A stretch of DNA of 64,000 nt from PALSA-894 sp963757565 (GTDB lineage: Bacteria > Pseudomonadota > Alphaproteobacteria > Rhizobiales > Xanthobacteraceae). Location of the stretch: the NCBI GenBank assembly GCA_963757565.1, contig CAVWSB010000011.1:2108001-2172000 (forward strand), given 5' to 3'. Positions within the stretch are counted from its first letter, which is position 1, and each line of letters begins with the position of its first letter. Positions 46,114-54,400 of the stretch are shown piece by piece. The notes under the pieces were generated by a model. It was not told where the DNA came from, ran no database searches, and saw nothing but the letters and a program-made list of their open reading frames with translations. A program made the position numbers and the translations under genes.

Positions 46114-46314
46114 ATGACGGACACCGAACAACATATCCGCGAGCGGGCCTATCATCTCTGGATCGCCAACGGCCGGAACGGCCCCGCCGATGCGCACTGG
46201 CTCGCCGCCGAGCGCGAAGTGCTCGCCACGTTCGCGGGGACCAGGCCAGCCCAGAAGGCCGCACCGAAAAAAGCGAAAAAGGCCCCGGCCGCGAAGCAGA
46301 ACCGCGCCGCCTGA
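46114..46314 (+). CDS. DUF2934 domain protein
   Basis: A 66-residue protein. The region IRERAYHLWIANGRNGPADA, then HWLAAEREV matches the DUF2934 helix pair, found in many rhizobia and related bacteria. The tail is a Lys/Ala/Pro-rich stretch (QKAAPKKAKKAPAAKQNRAA). Function is unknown. Start ATG 46114 has GGAGAGAG upstream and a CtrA-like box further up. Confidence 0.85.
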   Translation: MTDTEQHIRERAYHLWIANGRNGPADAHWLAAEREVLATFAGTRPAQKAAPKKAKKAPAAKQNRAA

Positions 46315-46391
46315 TCGCGGTACGCGTTACGATCGCCTGGCGCGACGTCGCTCACGGCTGGATCGAATCCGGCCAGTACGAGCCGGTGTGG

Positions 46392-46682
46392 CTACACGCC
46401 CTCGACGAACACCAGCCTGCGCTCCAGCGCCCCTGCCCGCCTCAGCTTGAGCGCCGCGGCGTAGTCCGCCGAGCCGTACCATTCCCGCGCCCGCGCCATG
46501 TCGGGAAATTCGACGATCACCAGTGTCTTCACCGGCGGGCCGCCTTCCATCACCTCGGCGGCGCCGCCACGCACGATGTAGCGCCCGCCGTAGCGTTCCA
46601 GGCTTGCACCGGCGAGCATGCGATACTGGGCGAACAGCCCAGCGTCGCGCGGCTCCACTTCCGAGATCACATAAGCCGGCAT
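46392..46682 (-). CDS. DUF1330 family protein
   Basis: A 96-residue cytoplasmic ferredoxin-like dimeric protein. MPAYVISEVEPRDAGLFAQY, then GGRYIVRGG and TLVIVEFPDMARAREWYGS, are characteristic of DUF1330. Function unknown. AGGAGG sits seven bases before ATG 46682, so that start is firm. Confidence 0.9.
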   Translation of the reverse strand: MPAYVISEVEPRDAGLFAQYRMLAGASLERYGGRYIVRGGAAEVMEGGPPVKTLVIVEFPDMARAREWYGSADYAAALKLRRAGALERRLVFVEGV

Positions 46683-46842
46683 GCTGATCCTCCTGATTTT
46701 CCGCTTTATTCCGGCGGGCTGGTCGGGCCCGTGCCGCTGTGAATTCGGGGGATGGTATCCAAATCGGGGCGGCATGCGCGCGCCGGCCTGATAATCTTCC
46801 GGCGGGCTGCTGAGTTGTCCGTGCGCCCATCTGGAGGCGAAA

Positions 46843-46959
46843 TTGGGTGGCTTTGCGCTCGGCCTTGCCGCGGTGCTGTGTTTTACAATGATTATCGCGA
46901 TGATCGGCTTCGGTCCCGATGTGCTTGAGTGGATCGAAGGAAACACCCGCGAAGGCTGA
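46843..46959 (+). CDS. Putative 38-residue single-helix membrane peptide (TTG start)
   Basis: TTG 46843 has GGAGG five bases upstream. The frame encodes GGFALGLAAVLCFTMIIAMI, a membrane helix, followed by GFGPDVLEWIEGNTREG and a stop. Strong ribosome site and a typical amphipathic tail support a real microprotein, but length makes certainty low. No homology recognised. Confidence 0.45.
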   Translation: MGGFALGLAAVLCFTMIIAMIGFGPDVLEWIEGNTREG

Positions 46960-47058
46960 CCTGCTGCCAGCACGGAAAGCCGCCGGCGTGAAGATCACGC
47001 CGGCGTGCGGTTTATTGTCCTTAATTTTGCCGCATATTAGGATTTATATCCGCATCAA

Positions 47059-47522
47059 CCTGCTCCCGCCAAGGGAGGTCTCGGCCAACGTCACGAGGCT
47101 GGGAGCAGGCGGCGGTGGCTGCGCAGGGGTGCCGAGACGTACACCCAACGCGCAGCAGCGCAAGCCGTGCGGTCCCGGCGCGCCAGCCGCGCGTCACTGG
47201 GGCACTGGGTGGCTACGTTGGCGGCGAGACCCATCGCCGCAACGCAGTCGCTGCTCCGAAGCGGTGGTAAGGCGGCCTCGCGCAAGCGAGGGCGCCTGAA
47301 AGGTCAGACCACCGGGGGCCGCACGGAGCAAGCTTCAAACACCGCGCGCGGGACGCCGGAGAATTGGCGGACTTGCGGTTATCGAAACATCGAGCGGCGC
47401 TTTTTTGCAGAAGCATCGCTCCGCCTGATTGCCGCGAGGCGATCAGGCCCGCGGGTCCGAGCCGGGCCGGTTTGCGCATTATTGCATGAACCTGTCCGCC
47501 CGAGACCCGGCGTCCCGCGCGC
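47059..47522 (+). ncRNA. Structured non-coding element with GNRA hairpins and long inverted repeat
   Basis: A gene-poor stretch with several perfect stems: CCTGCTCCC / GGGAGCAGG (47059-47067, 47101-47109), a 7-bp hairpin at 47221-47240, a 6-bp stem with GCAA tetraloop at 47276-47291, an 11-bp stem with a GCGA tetraloop and one G-U pair at 47423-47448, and a perfect 16-bp inverted repeat GCGCGCGGGACGCCGG at 47344-47359 and 47507-47522. Two GNRA loops and nested stems suggest a folded RNA or a mobile-type repeat rather than coding. From memory, similar sequences recur in Bradyrhizobium-lineage genomes; this needs a search. Strand is uncertain. Confidence 0.5.
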
Positions 47523-47650
47523 CCTTTCCGGCTTTGGGCGCGGCTGCCGCAAAGCCTCGGGCGAGATGCGCCGCGAGAATGCGGACGGCTGCGCCATTCG
47601 TCTCAGGGCCCGCGTCGCAGGCGCGCGACGTCGCTGCTACAGTTGTCCGC

Positions 47651-47800
47651 ATGAGTCGCAACAACATGATCTATCTCGTCGTCGGCGCGCTGCTCGTCGC
47701 GGTCGCAGTGCTCGGCTATCAGCTCTACCAGGAGCGCAAGCAGCCCGAAGGCGTGCAGATCAATATCGGACCCAAGGGCCTGTCGATCGACAAGAAATAG
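47651..47800 (+). CDS. Small single-helix membrane protein
   Basis: A 49-residue protein: MSRNNMIYLVVGALLVAVAV, a membrane helix (about 6-26), then a charged tail ending GVQINIGPKGLSIDKK. Proteins of this length and tail are found in other Hyphomicrobiales. ATG 47651; the longer open frame upstream runs through the structured element and is not coding. Just before the DUF202 gene, 40 bases apart. Confidence 0.72.
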   Translation: MSRNNMIYLVVGALLVAVAVLGYQLYQERKQPEGVQINIGPKGLSIDKK

Positions 47801-47840
47801 CCGCGGTTGAACCGGTTCCGCGCTCGCGCGTTGTTCCAAC

Positions 47841-48356
47841 ATGGCAACCGCACAGCCCAAGTCGACCGAGACCGCCGTGAAGCGTTCCGCCCGCGCCGTC
47901 GAACAGCAGAGCCGCGATGTCGCCGACAGCGCTGCCGAGACCAAGCATTCGGCGGCGCGAATCGAGACCAGCGCCGACATTTCGACACGCCTGGCCGCCG
48001 ACCGCACCGTGCTGGCGGGCGAGCGCACGTATGCCGCGTGGGTGCGCACCGGACTGTTCGCGCTCGCAAGCGGCATCGGCGCGAGTACGCTGCTCTCCGG
48101 GGTCGTGCCGTTATGGCTCGCGCGCCTGGATGCGAGCGTGCTAATCGCGTTTTCGATCTTCTGCTTTGGCGCCGCGATCTGGCGCTATCTGGAGCCGGGG
48201 CCGCCCCCGCCCTCGCCGCAGCTCAATCGCATACCCAATGCGGCGCTGATCGCCGTGAACGGCTTCCTCGCGCTTGTTTCACTGGCCGCGCTGATCGGCA
48301 TCTGGATGAGCCCGCCGGCAATGGGGTTGCTCGGGCATATGCCGCACCCAAGCTAG
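47841..48356 (+). CDS. DUF202 (YidH-like) membrane protein
   Basis: A 171-residue inner-membrane protein with an N-terminal cytoplasmic segment, the DUF202 motif LAADRTVLAGERTYAAWVRTG (first 20 residues of it give the signature) and three helices. YidH-type proteins have no firm role. Converges with the deaminase gene, overlapping by four bases. Confidence 0.87.
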   Translation: MATAQPKSTETAVKRSARAVEQQSRDVADSAAETKHSAARIETSADISTRLAADRTVLAGERTYAAWVRTGLFALASGIGASTLLSGVVPLWLARLDASVLIAFSIFCFGAAIWRYLEPGPPPPSPQLNRIPNAALIAVNGFLALVSLAALIGIWMSPPAMGLLGHMPHPS

Positions 48357-48946
48357 CGCCCGAAGCGGTCGAACACCGCGATGCGCAACAGTCTCATGAC
48401 GCTCCATCGGGATGCACGCGTCGTCGCGCCGACTTCCGCTTGGGGCCGCACGACGAAGAGCCCGCGCGCCTTCATGGCGCCGGCGATGACCGGATGGGAT
48501 TTCAGGATCGCGCGCTCCGCCTCGCCCGCCATGAAGCCCGCCACGATCTGCGGCGGCGCCGCGAACACCTCCGGCATCGCGTCGGAAACATCGCGGTCGG
48601 TCAGCACGGGCCATTTGGAGACGCCGCCCATGTGCGGCGAGGACAGCCCGTACACCACCCGACCGATACGGCTTTCGCGGATCGCGTAGCAGCAATAGGC
48701 ACAGGGCTCGGCGCTCACATAGATGGTGCAATCGTCGAGGCTGACGGTGTCGAGCGCCTGTTGCGCGGACGAGATCGCCACCACCTCGGCATGGCGCGTC
48801 ACGTCCTTGTCGTGGGCGACGCGGTTGATCAACTCGGCGACCACGTCACCGCCCCGGCAGATCACCACCCCGTAAGGGTACTCCCCGGCATCGCCCGATT
48901 TCACCGACAGCGCGATCGCGCGCTGCATCATCTCGGCGTCAGACAA
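48353..48946 (-). CDS. Nucleoside/nucleobase deaminase (CMP/dCMP-type, guanine-deaminase-like)
   Basis: A 197-residue zinc deaminase. Motif RHAEVVAI has His52 as ligand and Glu54 as proton shuttle; EPCAYCC supplies Cys82 and Cys85. The rest fits a GuaD/TadA-like fold with an extended C terminus (beyond about residue 150). Whether it acts on guanine, another base, or a tRNA adenosine cannot be told; its length exceeds a typical TadA. Downstream of clpS on the same strand by 18 bases. Confidence 0.85.
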   Translation of the reverse strand: MSDAEMMQRAIALSVKSGDAGEYPYGVVICRGGDVVAELINRVAHDKDVTRHAEVVAISSAQQALDTVSLDDCTIYVSAEPCAYCCYAIRESRIGRVVYGLSSPHMGGVSKWPVLTDRDVSDAMPEVFAAPPQIVAGFMAGEAERAILKSHPVIAGAMKARGLFVVRPQAEVGATTRASRWSVMRLLRIAVFDRFGR

Positions 48947-48964
48947 TTCGGCGCGGGGAATGGC

Positions 48965-49273
48965 CTATTCCTCCGGCTCGGTGGTGAAGAACAGCGGATA
49001 GCCCTTGCTCTTGCCGAGGTCGGTCGCCTCGTTCGCCTTGGTCTCGGCGACATCCTTTGTATAGACCGCGATCACGCAGGCGCCGCGCCGATGTGCGGTG
49101 AGCATCACGGCGTGCGCCCGTTCCTCGCCCATGCGGAACACAAGCTTGAGCACGGTGACGACGAATTCACGCGGCGTGTAGTCGTCGTTGAGCAGGATCA
49201 CCTTCCACAGCTTCGGGCGTTCGACCTTCGGCTTGGTCCTGGTGCGCGGCTTGACGTTGGTCTGGTCGGGCAT
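48965..49273 (-). CDS. clpS: ATP-dependent Clp protease adaptor ClpS
   Basis: Delivers N-degron proteins to ClpAP. The 102-residue protein has KLWKVILLNDDYTPREFVV, the binding-site LNDDxTPxEFV, then FRMGEERAHAVMLTAHRRG and CVIAVYTKDVAETKANEA. Works with Aat (37647-38315), which makes its substrates. No clpA gene in the window. Confidence 0.95.
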   Translation of the reverse strand: MPDQTNVKPRTRTKPKVERPKLWKVILLNDDYTPREFVVTVLKLVFRMGEERAHAVMLTAHRRGACVIAVYTKDVAETKANEATDLGKSKGYPLFFTTEPEE

Positions 49274-49298
49274 GACGTGGATCTATGTAGCATGATCT

Positions 49299-50139
49299 CT
49301 AGCGCGGCACGTCGCCCGCAAGCGTCACGCGATGCATCACGCGGCGATGGCCATGATAATCGTTGACGGGATTGTGCTGGGTGCAGCGATTATCCCACAG
49401 CGCGATCGAGCCGGGCTCCCAGCGGAAGCGGCAGGTGAATTCCGGACGCGTGGCGTGCTGGAACAGATAGCAGAGCAACGGCGCACTTTCCTCCACCGTC
49501 ATGTCCTTGAAGCGCAGCGCGTGCCCGCCATTGGCGTAGAGCGCCTTGCGTCCGGTCTCGGGGTGCGTGCGCACGACGGGATGCTCCGCCACGAACTCCT
49601 TCTTCGCCTCGGTCGTGCCGCTGTCCTTGATGCGGTCCTCGCGTGTTTTCGTCACGTCCGCCTTGGCGGACGAATTCACCACGATCAGCCCGTCGAGCAT
49701 GCGGCGCATGCCCTCAGAGAGCGTCTCGTAGGCGAGATACATGTTGGCAAACAGGGTGTCGCCGCCGCGCGACGGCGTTTCGCGCGCGATCAGCATCGTC
49801 GCCATCGGGGGCTTCTCCAGATACGCCGTGTCGGAATGCCAGAGCGCCGCCGAAATTGGTCTTCTCGTGCTCGAGCTTGATCACGGGCGTGATCTGCGGG
49901 AAGCCGTCGAGCCCTTTGACGAACGGGTATTCGACCGGTTCGCCAAAAAGACGCGCCGCGTTCAGGAGCTGCGCAGGCTCAAGCGACTGGTCGCGGAAGA
50001 ACACCACCAGATGATCGAGCCAGGCGGCACGGATCGCCGCGACGGTCTCCTCGCCCAGATCGCGTCCGAGATCGACCCCGAGGATCTCGGCCCCGAGCGC
50101 ACCGGACAGCGGACGGATGTCGAGCGTGTTGGCTTTCAT
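49299..50139 (-). CDS. TauD/TfdA-type 2-oxoglutarate and Fe(II)-dependent dioxygenase (frame break near 49847)
   Basis: A ~280-residue oxygenase that couples 2-oxoglutarate decarboxylation to hydroxylation, often releasing sulfite from taurine or alkylsulfonates. It begins MKANTLDIRPLSGALGAEIL, has the facial-triad motif WHSDTAYLEKPP, and ends in HRRVMHRVTLAGDVPR with the oxoglutarate-binding Arg. The WHSD region is split at 49842-49852: GGCGGCGCTCTGG on the coding strand has one base too many, so two frames must be joined. Start 50139. No sulfonate transporter is adjacent; an unlinked NMT1/SsuA-like binding protein is at 53323. Substrate is not known. Confidence 0.83.
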
Positions 50140-50193
50140 CGGCGGCTCTTCGGCATGGCCGCCAATGCTAGGCGCGGGAACGCCCGCCAGCAA

Positions 50194-50505
50194 TCAGCCG
50201 AACGAGCGACCCGCGGGACGGCCGGGCAGCGCGCGGCGCGGCGTCTTGCGCTCCACCACCACGGACCGCTCGGTTCCGCCGCGGTTGGTGAAGGCGAGCG
50301 TGGCGGCAGGCTTGCGCGACAGCGGAAGCTTCTTCAGCGCGGCGCGAACCTCCTCCGGGTCAGCTTCCATCAAGCCGGCCGCGATCTCGACCTGCTGCTC
50401 CGTGTCGTCGGTCAGGTCGCGCGCCGCGGCAATCGCCTCGTCCAGAGTTGGGGGGTCGTGGCGTACCCGGCGCTTTCCATACTTGGTGTTCCAGGTGGTG
50501 CTCAT
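50194..50505 (-). CDS. Conserved hypothetical protein, 103 residues
   Basis: MSTTWNTKYGKRRVRHDPPT is followed by a helical region (LDEAIAAARDLTDDTEQQVE, then AGLMEADPEEVRAALKKLP) and a basic tail RRALPGRPAGRSFG. No known domain. Cytoplasmic. ATG 50505 is preferred over the upstream frame because it has a purine-rich AAAGGCAG site. Upstream of it lies the TolA-like gene in the same direction. Confidence 0.72.
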   Translation of the reverse strand: MSTTWNTKYGKRRVRHDPPTLDEAIAAARDLTDDTEQQVEIAAGLMEADPEEVRAALKKLPLSRKPAATLAFTNRGGTERSVVVERKTPRRALPGRPAGRSFG

Positions 50506-50677
50506 TGCTCTGCCTTTGCCGTTCCTACCCCTCTGTCCGGGTCGAATTATCCGCGAAATGCGGCAGTGCAGCAAGAGCGCTCTGCGTCGCACAAAAACAA
50601 GAGTAAACGGTTGAATCGTCTGGTACATTCTCGGGACGCGCTGGACGTTTTCCACGCCTGCGACCGAATCGCAGGGC

Positions 50678-51461
50678 CTATCCACCCGCCATGTCGCGGG
50701 GCGAAAAGCTCAGATCAAGCACCTTCCACTCCTTGTATTTGGCCGCCGGCAGAAACGCGTAAGGCTGGCAATCCTTCAAGGCACGGATGGCCGTCTGCAT
50801 GATCAGCGGGCCGTCACGCGATGCACTGGCTTCGATCAAGGTCGGATCGGCCGCGAGCACACCGTCGCGCTTGAGATAGACGCGCATCACGACGCGCGTG
50901 CCCTGCGATGGAGAAATCCCGCCAGGCAGCTTCCAGCATCGCCGCAGGTGCGCCTTGAGCGCGGTTTTCTCGTCGTCCGTCAGGTTCGATTTCGTCGTCG
51001 CTTCCGCGTCGAAGCCGAACTGAGGCGCGTTCGGCAGGTCGAGCAGGGTCGGTATATTCGCCGGATCGAAGATCGATGGCTGCGGCGGCTTCTCCTCGGG
51101 TGCATTTGCGGGTTGCGGCGGTGGCGGCTGAACCGGTGCGGGTTGTTGCTGCTTTGGCTGCTGCTGTTTCGGCTGTGACTGCCTCGATTGGGGCTGCTCG
51201 GGCTGCGGTTTTGCGGTGGCCGCCTGTGGCGGTGGCGATGGCGGCGCGGAGTTCAGGCAGAGGATTGAAGGGTGCCGTCTTGTCGTCCTTCGGGTCTGGC
51301 GGCTTGTCCTGCACCGGATCGGGCGGCGCATCCGGCTGCGGCACCAAGTCCACCTCGACGGTTTGGACCGGAACACTGTCGAAAATTTTCGGCGCGCCCA
51401 ACAGCACCACGGCCACCAGTACAGTGTGGCTGACCACCGAAATGACAACGCCGGAACGCAT
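50678..51461 (-). CDS. TolA-like cell-envelope energy transducer (frame break at 51249-51254)
   Basis: A ~260-residue inner-membrane protein. N-terminal helix (MRSGVVISVVSHTVLVAVVL), a long Pro/Gln-rich periplasmic linker, and a C-terminal domain with LKAHLRRCWKLPGG and DCQPYAFLPAAKYKEWKVLD, a TolA/TonB-C pattern. TolA links the inner-membrane TolQR motor to the outer membrane via TolB-Pal. At 51249-51254 (GAGTTC, plus strand; GAACTC, coding strand) one base too many breaks the frame; repaired it reads NPLPDSAPPSPPPQ. No tolQ, tolR, tolB or pal nearby, unlike the usual operon. Function as a TolA homologue is likely, not certain. Confidence 0.8.
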
Positions 51462-51507
51462 CGGGGGATTTTAGGTCAGGCGCGTCCCAGGCCCAAATTG
51501 CATCAAC

Positions 51508-52092
51508 CTAGCGACGCCAGACCAGGAATTCCCGCAGCGGGTATGGCGCGGGACGGACCGCGCGCTTTCGGGCCATCCGCTGGGGTCGTTCGGCCGGCGT
51601 CGGCGTTTCGGCGGCGCGCGTGGGCGCAACATCAGGCTGGAGCGCCGCCGGGTTCGATGCATTTGCGCCCGCGATGCCGATTGGCTGCACCGGCGGGAAG
51701 GCGATCGGTTCTGAGGTGGCGGCCGCCGGGGACTGCGCCGCTGTTTGCACGGGCGGCGCTTGGGGACTGTCAGGTTCTGCCGTGGCGGGGGTCTCGTGAT
51801 CCGGCACAGGTGCATCCGGCGGCGGAGATATCGCCACGGCCGAGGCAGAGGGTTCGGAGGGCAGACCGGGTGCTGCCATGACGGGAGCGGGAACCGACTC
51901 GGTCGTCGGGAGCACGGGCTCAGGGTCGGCGGCGGGTGTCGGCTTCGCCGATTGTGTGACCGCCACGGCCGGGATCACGACTGGCAATGTGTGGGAGGAC
52001 GGCTGCCGTAACAGCGCCGACAGCGCACCTGCCCCTGCGACGATGCAAGCCGTGGCGAGAATCGCGCCGTTCCGGAGTTTTCTCGCAGACAT
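51508..52092 (-). CDS. Pro/Ala-rich single-pass membrane or secreted protein
   Basis: A 194-residue protein: basic start MSARKLRNGAILATACIVAG with one hydrophobic segment, then an extended Pro/Ala/Glu-rich region and a basic tail QRMARKRAVRPAPYPLREFL. No recognised fold, likely disordered. Same strand as the TolA-like gene, 46 bases upstream, so possibly co-transcribed with it. Confidence 0.6.
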   Translation of the reverse strand: MSARKLRNGAILATACIVAGAGALSALLRQPSSHTLPVVIPAVAVTQSAKPTPAADPEPVLPTTESVPAPVMAAPGLPSEPSASAVAISPPPDAPVPDHETPATAEPDSPQAPPVQTAAQSPAAATSEPIAFPPVQPIGIAGANASNPAALQPDVAPTRAAETPTPAERPQRMARKRAVRPAPYPLREFLVWRR

Positions 52093-52283
52093 TTACGCCA
52101 ACCGATCCGGCCCGGCTTAACAGCCGCCTTGCGCTGCGCAAAAGCATCATCGCGAAACGGCATTAATGCGGCGCACTTGCGTCCACCGCGGGATCACCGG
52201 GTCGTGAAACGCAGAGCGCCTTGAGCCGTATCCTTCCCAAGCAGATCGGCTATTTTCGGTCGGTCTCTTGCGGGAAGCAGGCC

Positions 52284-52847
52284 ATGATCGATCGTCGAGG
52301 GTTATTCGGATTGATGACAGGGTTTGCCGCAGTGCCCGCCTTTGCCCAAACCGGGATGAGCCGCATGACCGCGTATGCTTTTTCATTCGCGGGACTCAAG
52401 GGCGGCGACATCAAGCTGTCGGACTACGCCGGGAAACCCATCCTTGTAGTGAACACCGCGTCGCAATGCGGCTACACCCCGCAATACGCCGGCCTGCAGG
52501 AATTGTGGACGCGCTATCGCGAGCGCGGCCTGATGATCGTCGGTGTGCCGTCAAACGACTTCGGCGGACAGGAACCCGGCGGCGCTCATGAGATCGAGCA
52601 GACCGCAAACGAGGGCTATCATGTGAGTTTCCCGCTCGCCGCCAAGGCCGAGGTGCGCGGGGGCCACCAGCATCCGTTCTACAAATGGGCGGCGGCCGAG
52701 AAGCCGCTCGAACTGCCGCGCTGGAATTTCCACAAGTACCTGATCGGGCGCGACGGGCATGTGACGGCGAGCTTCGCCACGCAAGTCGAACCGACCGACC
52801 CGCATGTGATCGCGGCGATCGAGAAGGAATTGTCGAGCGCCGCTTGA
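52284..52847 (+). CDS. Glutathione peroxidase, exported, possibly by Tat
   Basis: A 187-residue peroxidase with an N-terminal signal MIDRRGLFGLMTGFAAVPAF ending AFAQ; the RRGLFG twin-arginine run resembles a Tat motif. The catalytic domain has NTASQCGYTPQYAGLQ with Cys62 (cysteine, not selenocysteine), PSNDFGGQEPGG, and PRWNFHKYLIGRDG. The Cys, Gln and Trp of the catalytic triad are all present. Periplasmic location is inferred; most bacterial relatives are cytoplasmic. Start 52284 is chosen as it begins at the signal peptide. Followed by a DUF6665-like gene 17 bases on. Confidence 0.88.
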   Translation: MIDRRGLFGLMTGFAAVPAFAQTGMSRMTAYAFSFAGLKGGDIKLSDYAGKPILVVNTASQCGYTPQYAGLQELWTRYRERGLMIVGVPSNDFGGQEPGGAHEIEQTANEGYHVSFPLAAKAEVRGGHQHPFYKWAAAEKPLELPRWNFHKYLIGRDGHVTASFATQVEPTDPHVIAAIEKELSSAA

Positions 52848-52864
52848 ACGATTATTTCTGCGGG

Positions 52865-53230
52865 ATGACTGTCAAACCGCCGCGCGCACTTGCGCCCAAG
52901 ATCGCAAACATCTGGAAAGACAGCCCCGCCGCGGTGCTCGACTATGAGCTGGCGCAGGAAAAGGCGTTCACGCTCGGGCGGCTCGGTCGCGCGCTCGAAA
53001 ACACCCTCGCCGCACTCCAGGCGTTTGATGCAGCAGCGGCCGAGCCGACTGCACAATCCCGTCACGAACGGCGCACCCTCGTCGCGCAGGCCGGACATGC
53101 GCTTTGGCTCTTCGTGGTCCAGCGCGAGGCGCTCGGCCTGCGCGATAGCCGCCAGCTCATGCGCGACTACCGCGTGCCCGGCGAGGTGCAGAACAGTATG
53201 GGTGTGCTCCCCGCCAAGGCCGCGCGCTAG
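52865..53230 (+). CDS. Small helical protein, DUF6665-like
   Basis: A 121-residue helical cytoplasmic protein. The stretch VLDYELAQEKAFTLGRLGRA and FVVQREALGLRDSRQLMRDY, ending GEVQNSMGVLP, resembles a small family I recall as DUF6665. No function. Start 52865 has CGGGATG context and no better ribosome site. Co-directional with the peroxidase gene. Confidence 0.72.
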   Translation: MTVKPPRALAPKIANIWKDSPAAVLDYELAQEKAFTLGRLGRALENTLAALQAFDAAAAEPTAQSRHERRTLVAQAGHALWLFVVQREALGLRDSRQLMRDYRVPGEVQNSMGVLPAKAAR

Positions 53231-53322
53231 AGCCAGCGCGCGTTGCGCGCACAGGTCGCTTGTGGCGGCATGGCTCGCCTGACACACTCCACCCATAAAA
53301 ACGCATATCGGGAGGTCTGAGA

Positions 53323-54363
53323 ATGAAGCGCATCGGCGTAGCCGCCATCGTCTGCGTCGCCGCAGTGCATGGGGCGCTCGCGGACGCACCGAAGCTGGAA
53401 AAAGCGCGCATCTCGCTCTCGGTCGGCGGCTCGATCAGCCAGATGAACAAGGTGGCTTATTTCGTTGCGCTCAATCGAAAGTATTTCCAGCAGGAAGGTC
53501 TTGAGGTCAACTCGATCGCCTTCCCGTCCGGCACGGCCGCACTGCAAAACCTGGTCGGCGGCAACACCGATGTCGTCGAGGGTTCGTTCGAGCACACGCT
53601 GCGCATGCAGGCCAAAGGCATCGGGCTGATGTGCATCGCGGTGTTCGGCCGCTATCCCGCCAACGTGCTGGTGGTGAGCAAGTCGAAAGCCGACAAGATC
53701 AAGACCGTCGCGGATCTCAAGGGCAAGACGATCGGCATCTCGGCGCCCGGCTCCTCGACGCACAATTTCGTTGCCGGTTTGATGGAACGCGCGGGCGTGC
53801 CGTGGAAGGACTCCAGCTACGTGTCGATCGGCACCGGCCTGAGCGCGGTCGCGGCGGTCCGCTCCGGCGGCGAACTCGACGCCATCGTCAACCTCGATCC
53901 GGCGATCAACGCGCTGGTGGATGGTGGCGACGCGGTGGTGCTGGCCGACAGCCGAACGGAGGAAGGCACACGAGCTGCATTCGGCGGGCCGTATCTCGCC
54001 GACTGCCTCTACGCCAAGATCGATTTTGTAAAGCAGAATCCCAACACCACGCAGGCGATCGCCAACGCCATCGTCCACGCGATGCAATGGCTTTACACCG
54101 CCTCGATCGACGACATCATCAATTCGCTGCCGCCTGACTACTACAAGGCCGATGAGAAGCTCTATCGCAAGTCGCTGGAGAAGAACCTCGCAGCGTTTCA
54201 GTGGGACGGCATCGTGACGAACGAGGCGGTCAAGAGCGTATGGGATTCCATCTCGGTGCTGGAGCCGGAATTCAAGGCGGCCAAGATCGACATGGAAAAG
54301 ACTTACGACAACACGCTCATCCAACGTGCACTCGCGAAGTATAAGGCGCCGTTGAAGGACTGA
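53323..54363 (+). CDS. Orphan ABC transporter substrate-binding protein (NMT1/SsuA/TauA-like)
   Basis: A 346-residue periplasmic binding protein: signal peptide (MKRIGVAAIVCVAAVHGALA) and a two-lobed NMT1/SsuA-type fold with FVALNRKYFQQEGLEV, GTAALQNLVGGNTDVVEG, DLKGKTIGISAPGSSTHNFV and the C-terminal YDNTLIQRALAKYKAPLK. Such proteins bind sulfonates, nitrate, bicarbonate or pyrimidine precursors. No permease or ATPase genes are next to it, so it is an orphan, perhaps serving a distant transporter. GGGAGG sits upstream of ATG 53323. Confidence 0.88.
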   Translation: MKRIGVAAIVCVAAVHGALADAPKLEKARISLSVGGSISQMNKVAYFVALNRKYFQQEGLEVNSIAFPSGTAALQNLVGGNTDVVEGSFEHTLRMQAKGIGLMCIAVFGRYPANVLVVSKSKADKIKTVADLKGKTIGISAPGSSTHNFVAGLMERAGVPWKDSSYVSIGTGLSAVAAVRSGGELDAIVNLDPAINALVDGGDAVVLADSRTEEGTRAAFGGPYLADCLYAKIDFVKQNPNTTQAIANAIVHAMQWLYTASIDDIINSLPPDYYKADEKLYRKSLEKNLAAFQWDGIVTNEAVKSVWDSISVLEPEFKAAKIDMEKTYDNTLIQRALAKYKAPLKD

Positions 54364-54400
54364 GGCACAAAGCGCGCAGCATCCCACCGCCGGTTCCGCC

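Noticed and set aside
47167..47880. 237-residue frame through the structured element
   Set aside because: Composition is arginine-rich and non-conserved; it runs through hairpins and into the DUF202 gene in the wrong frame.
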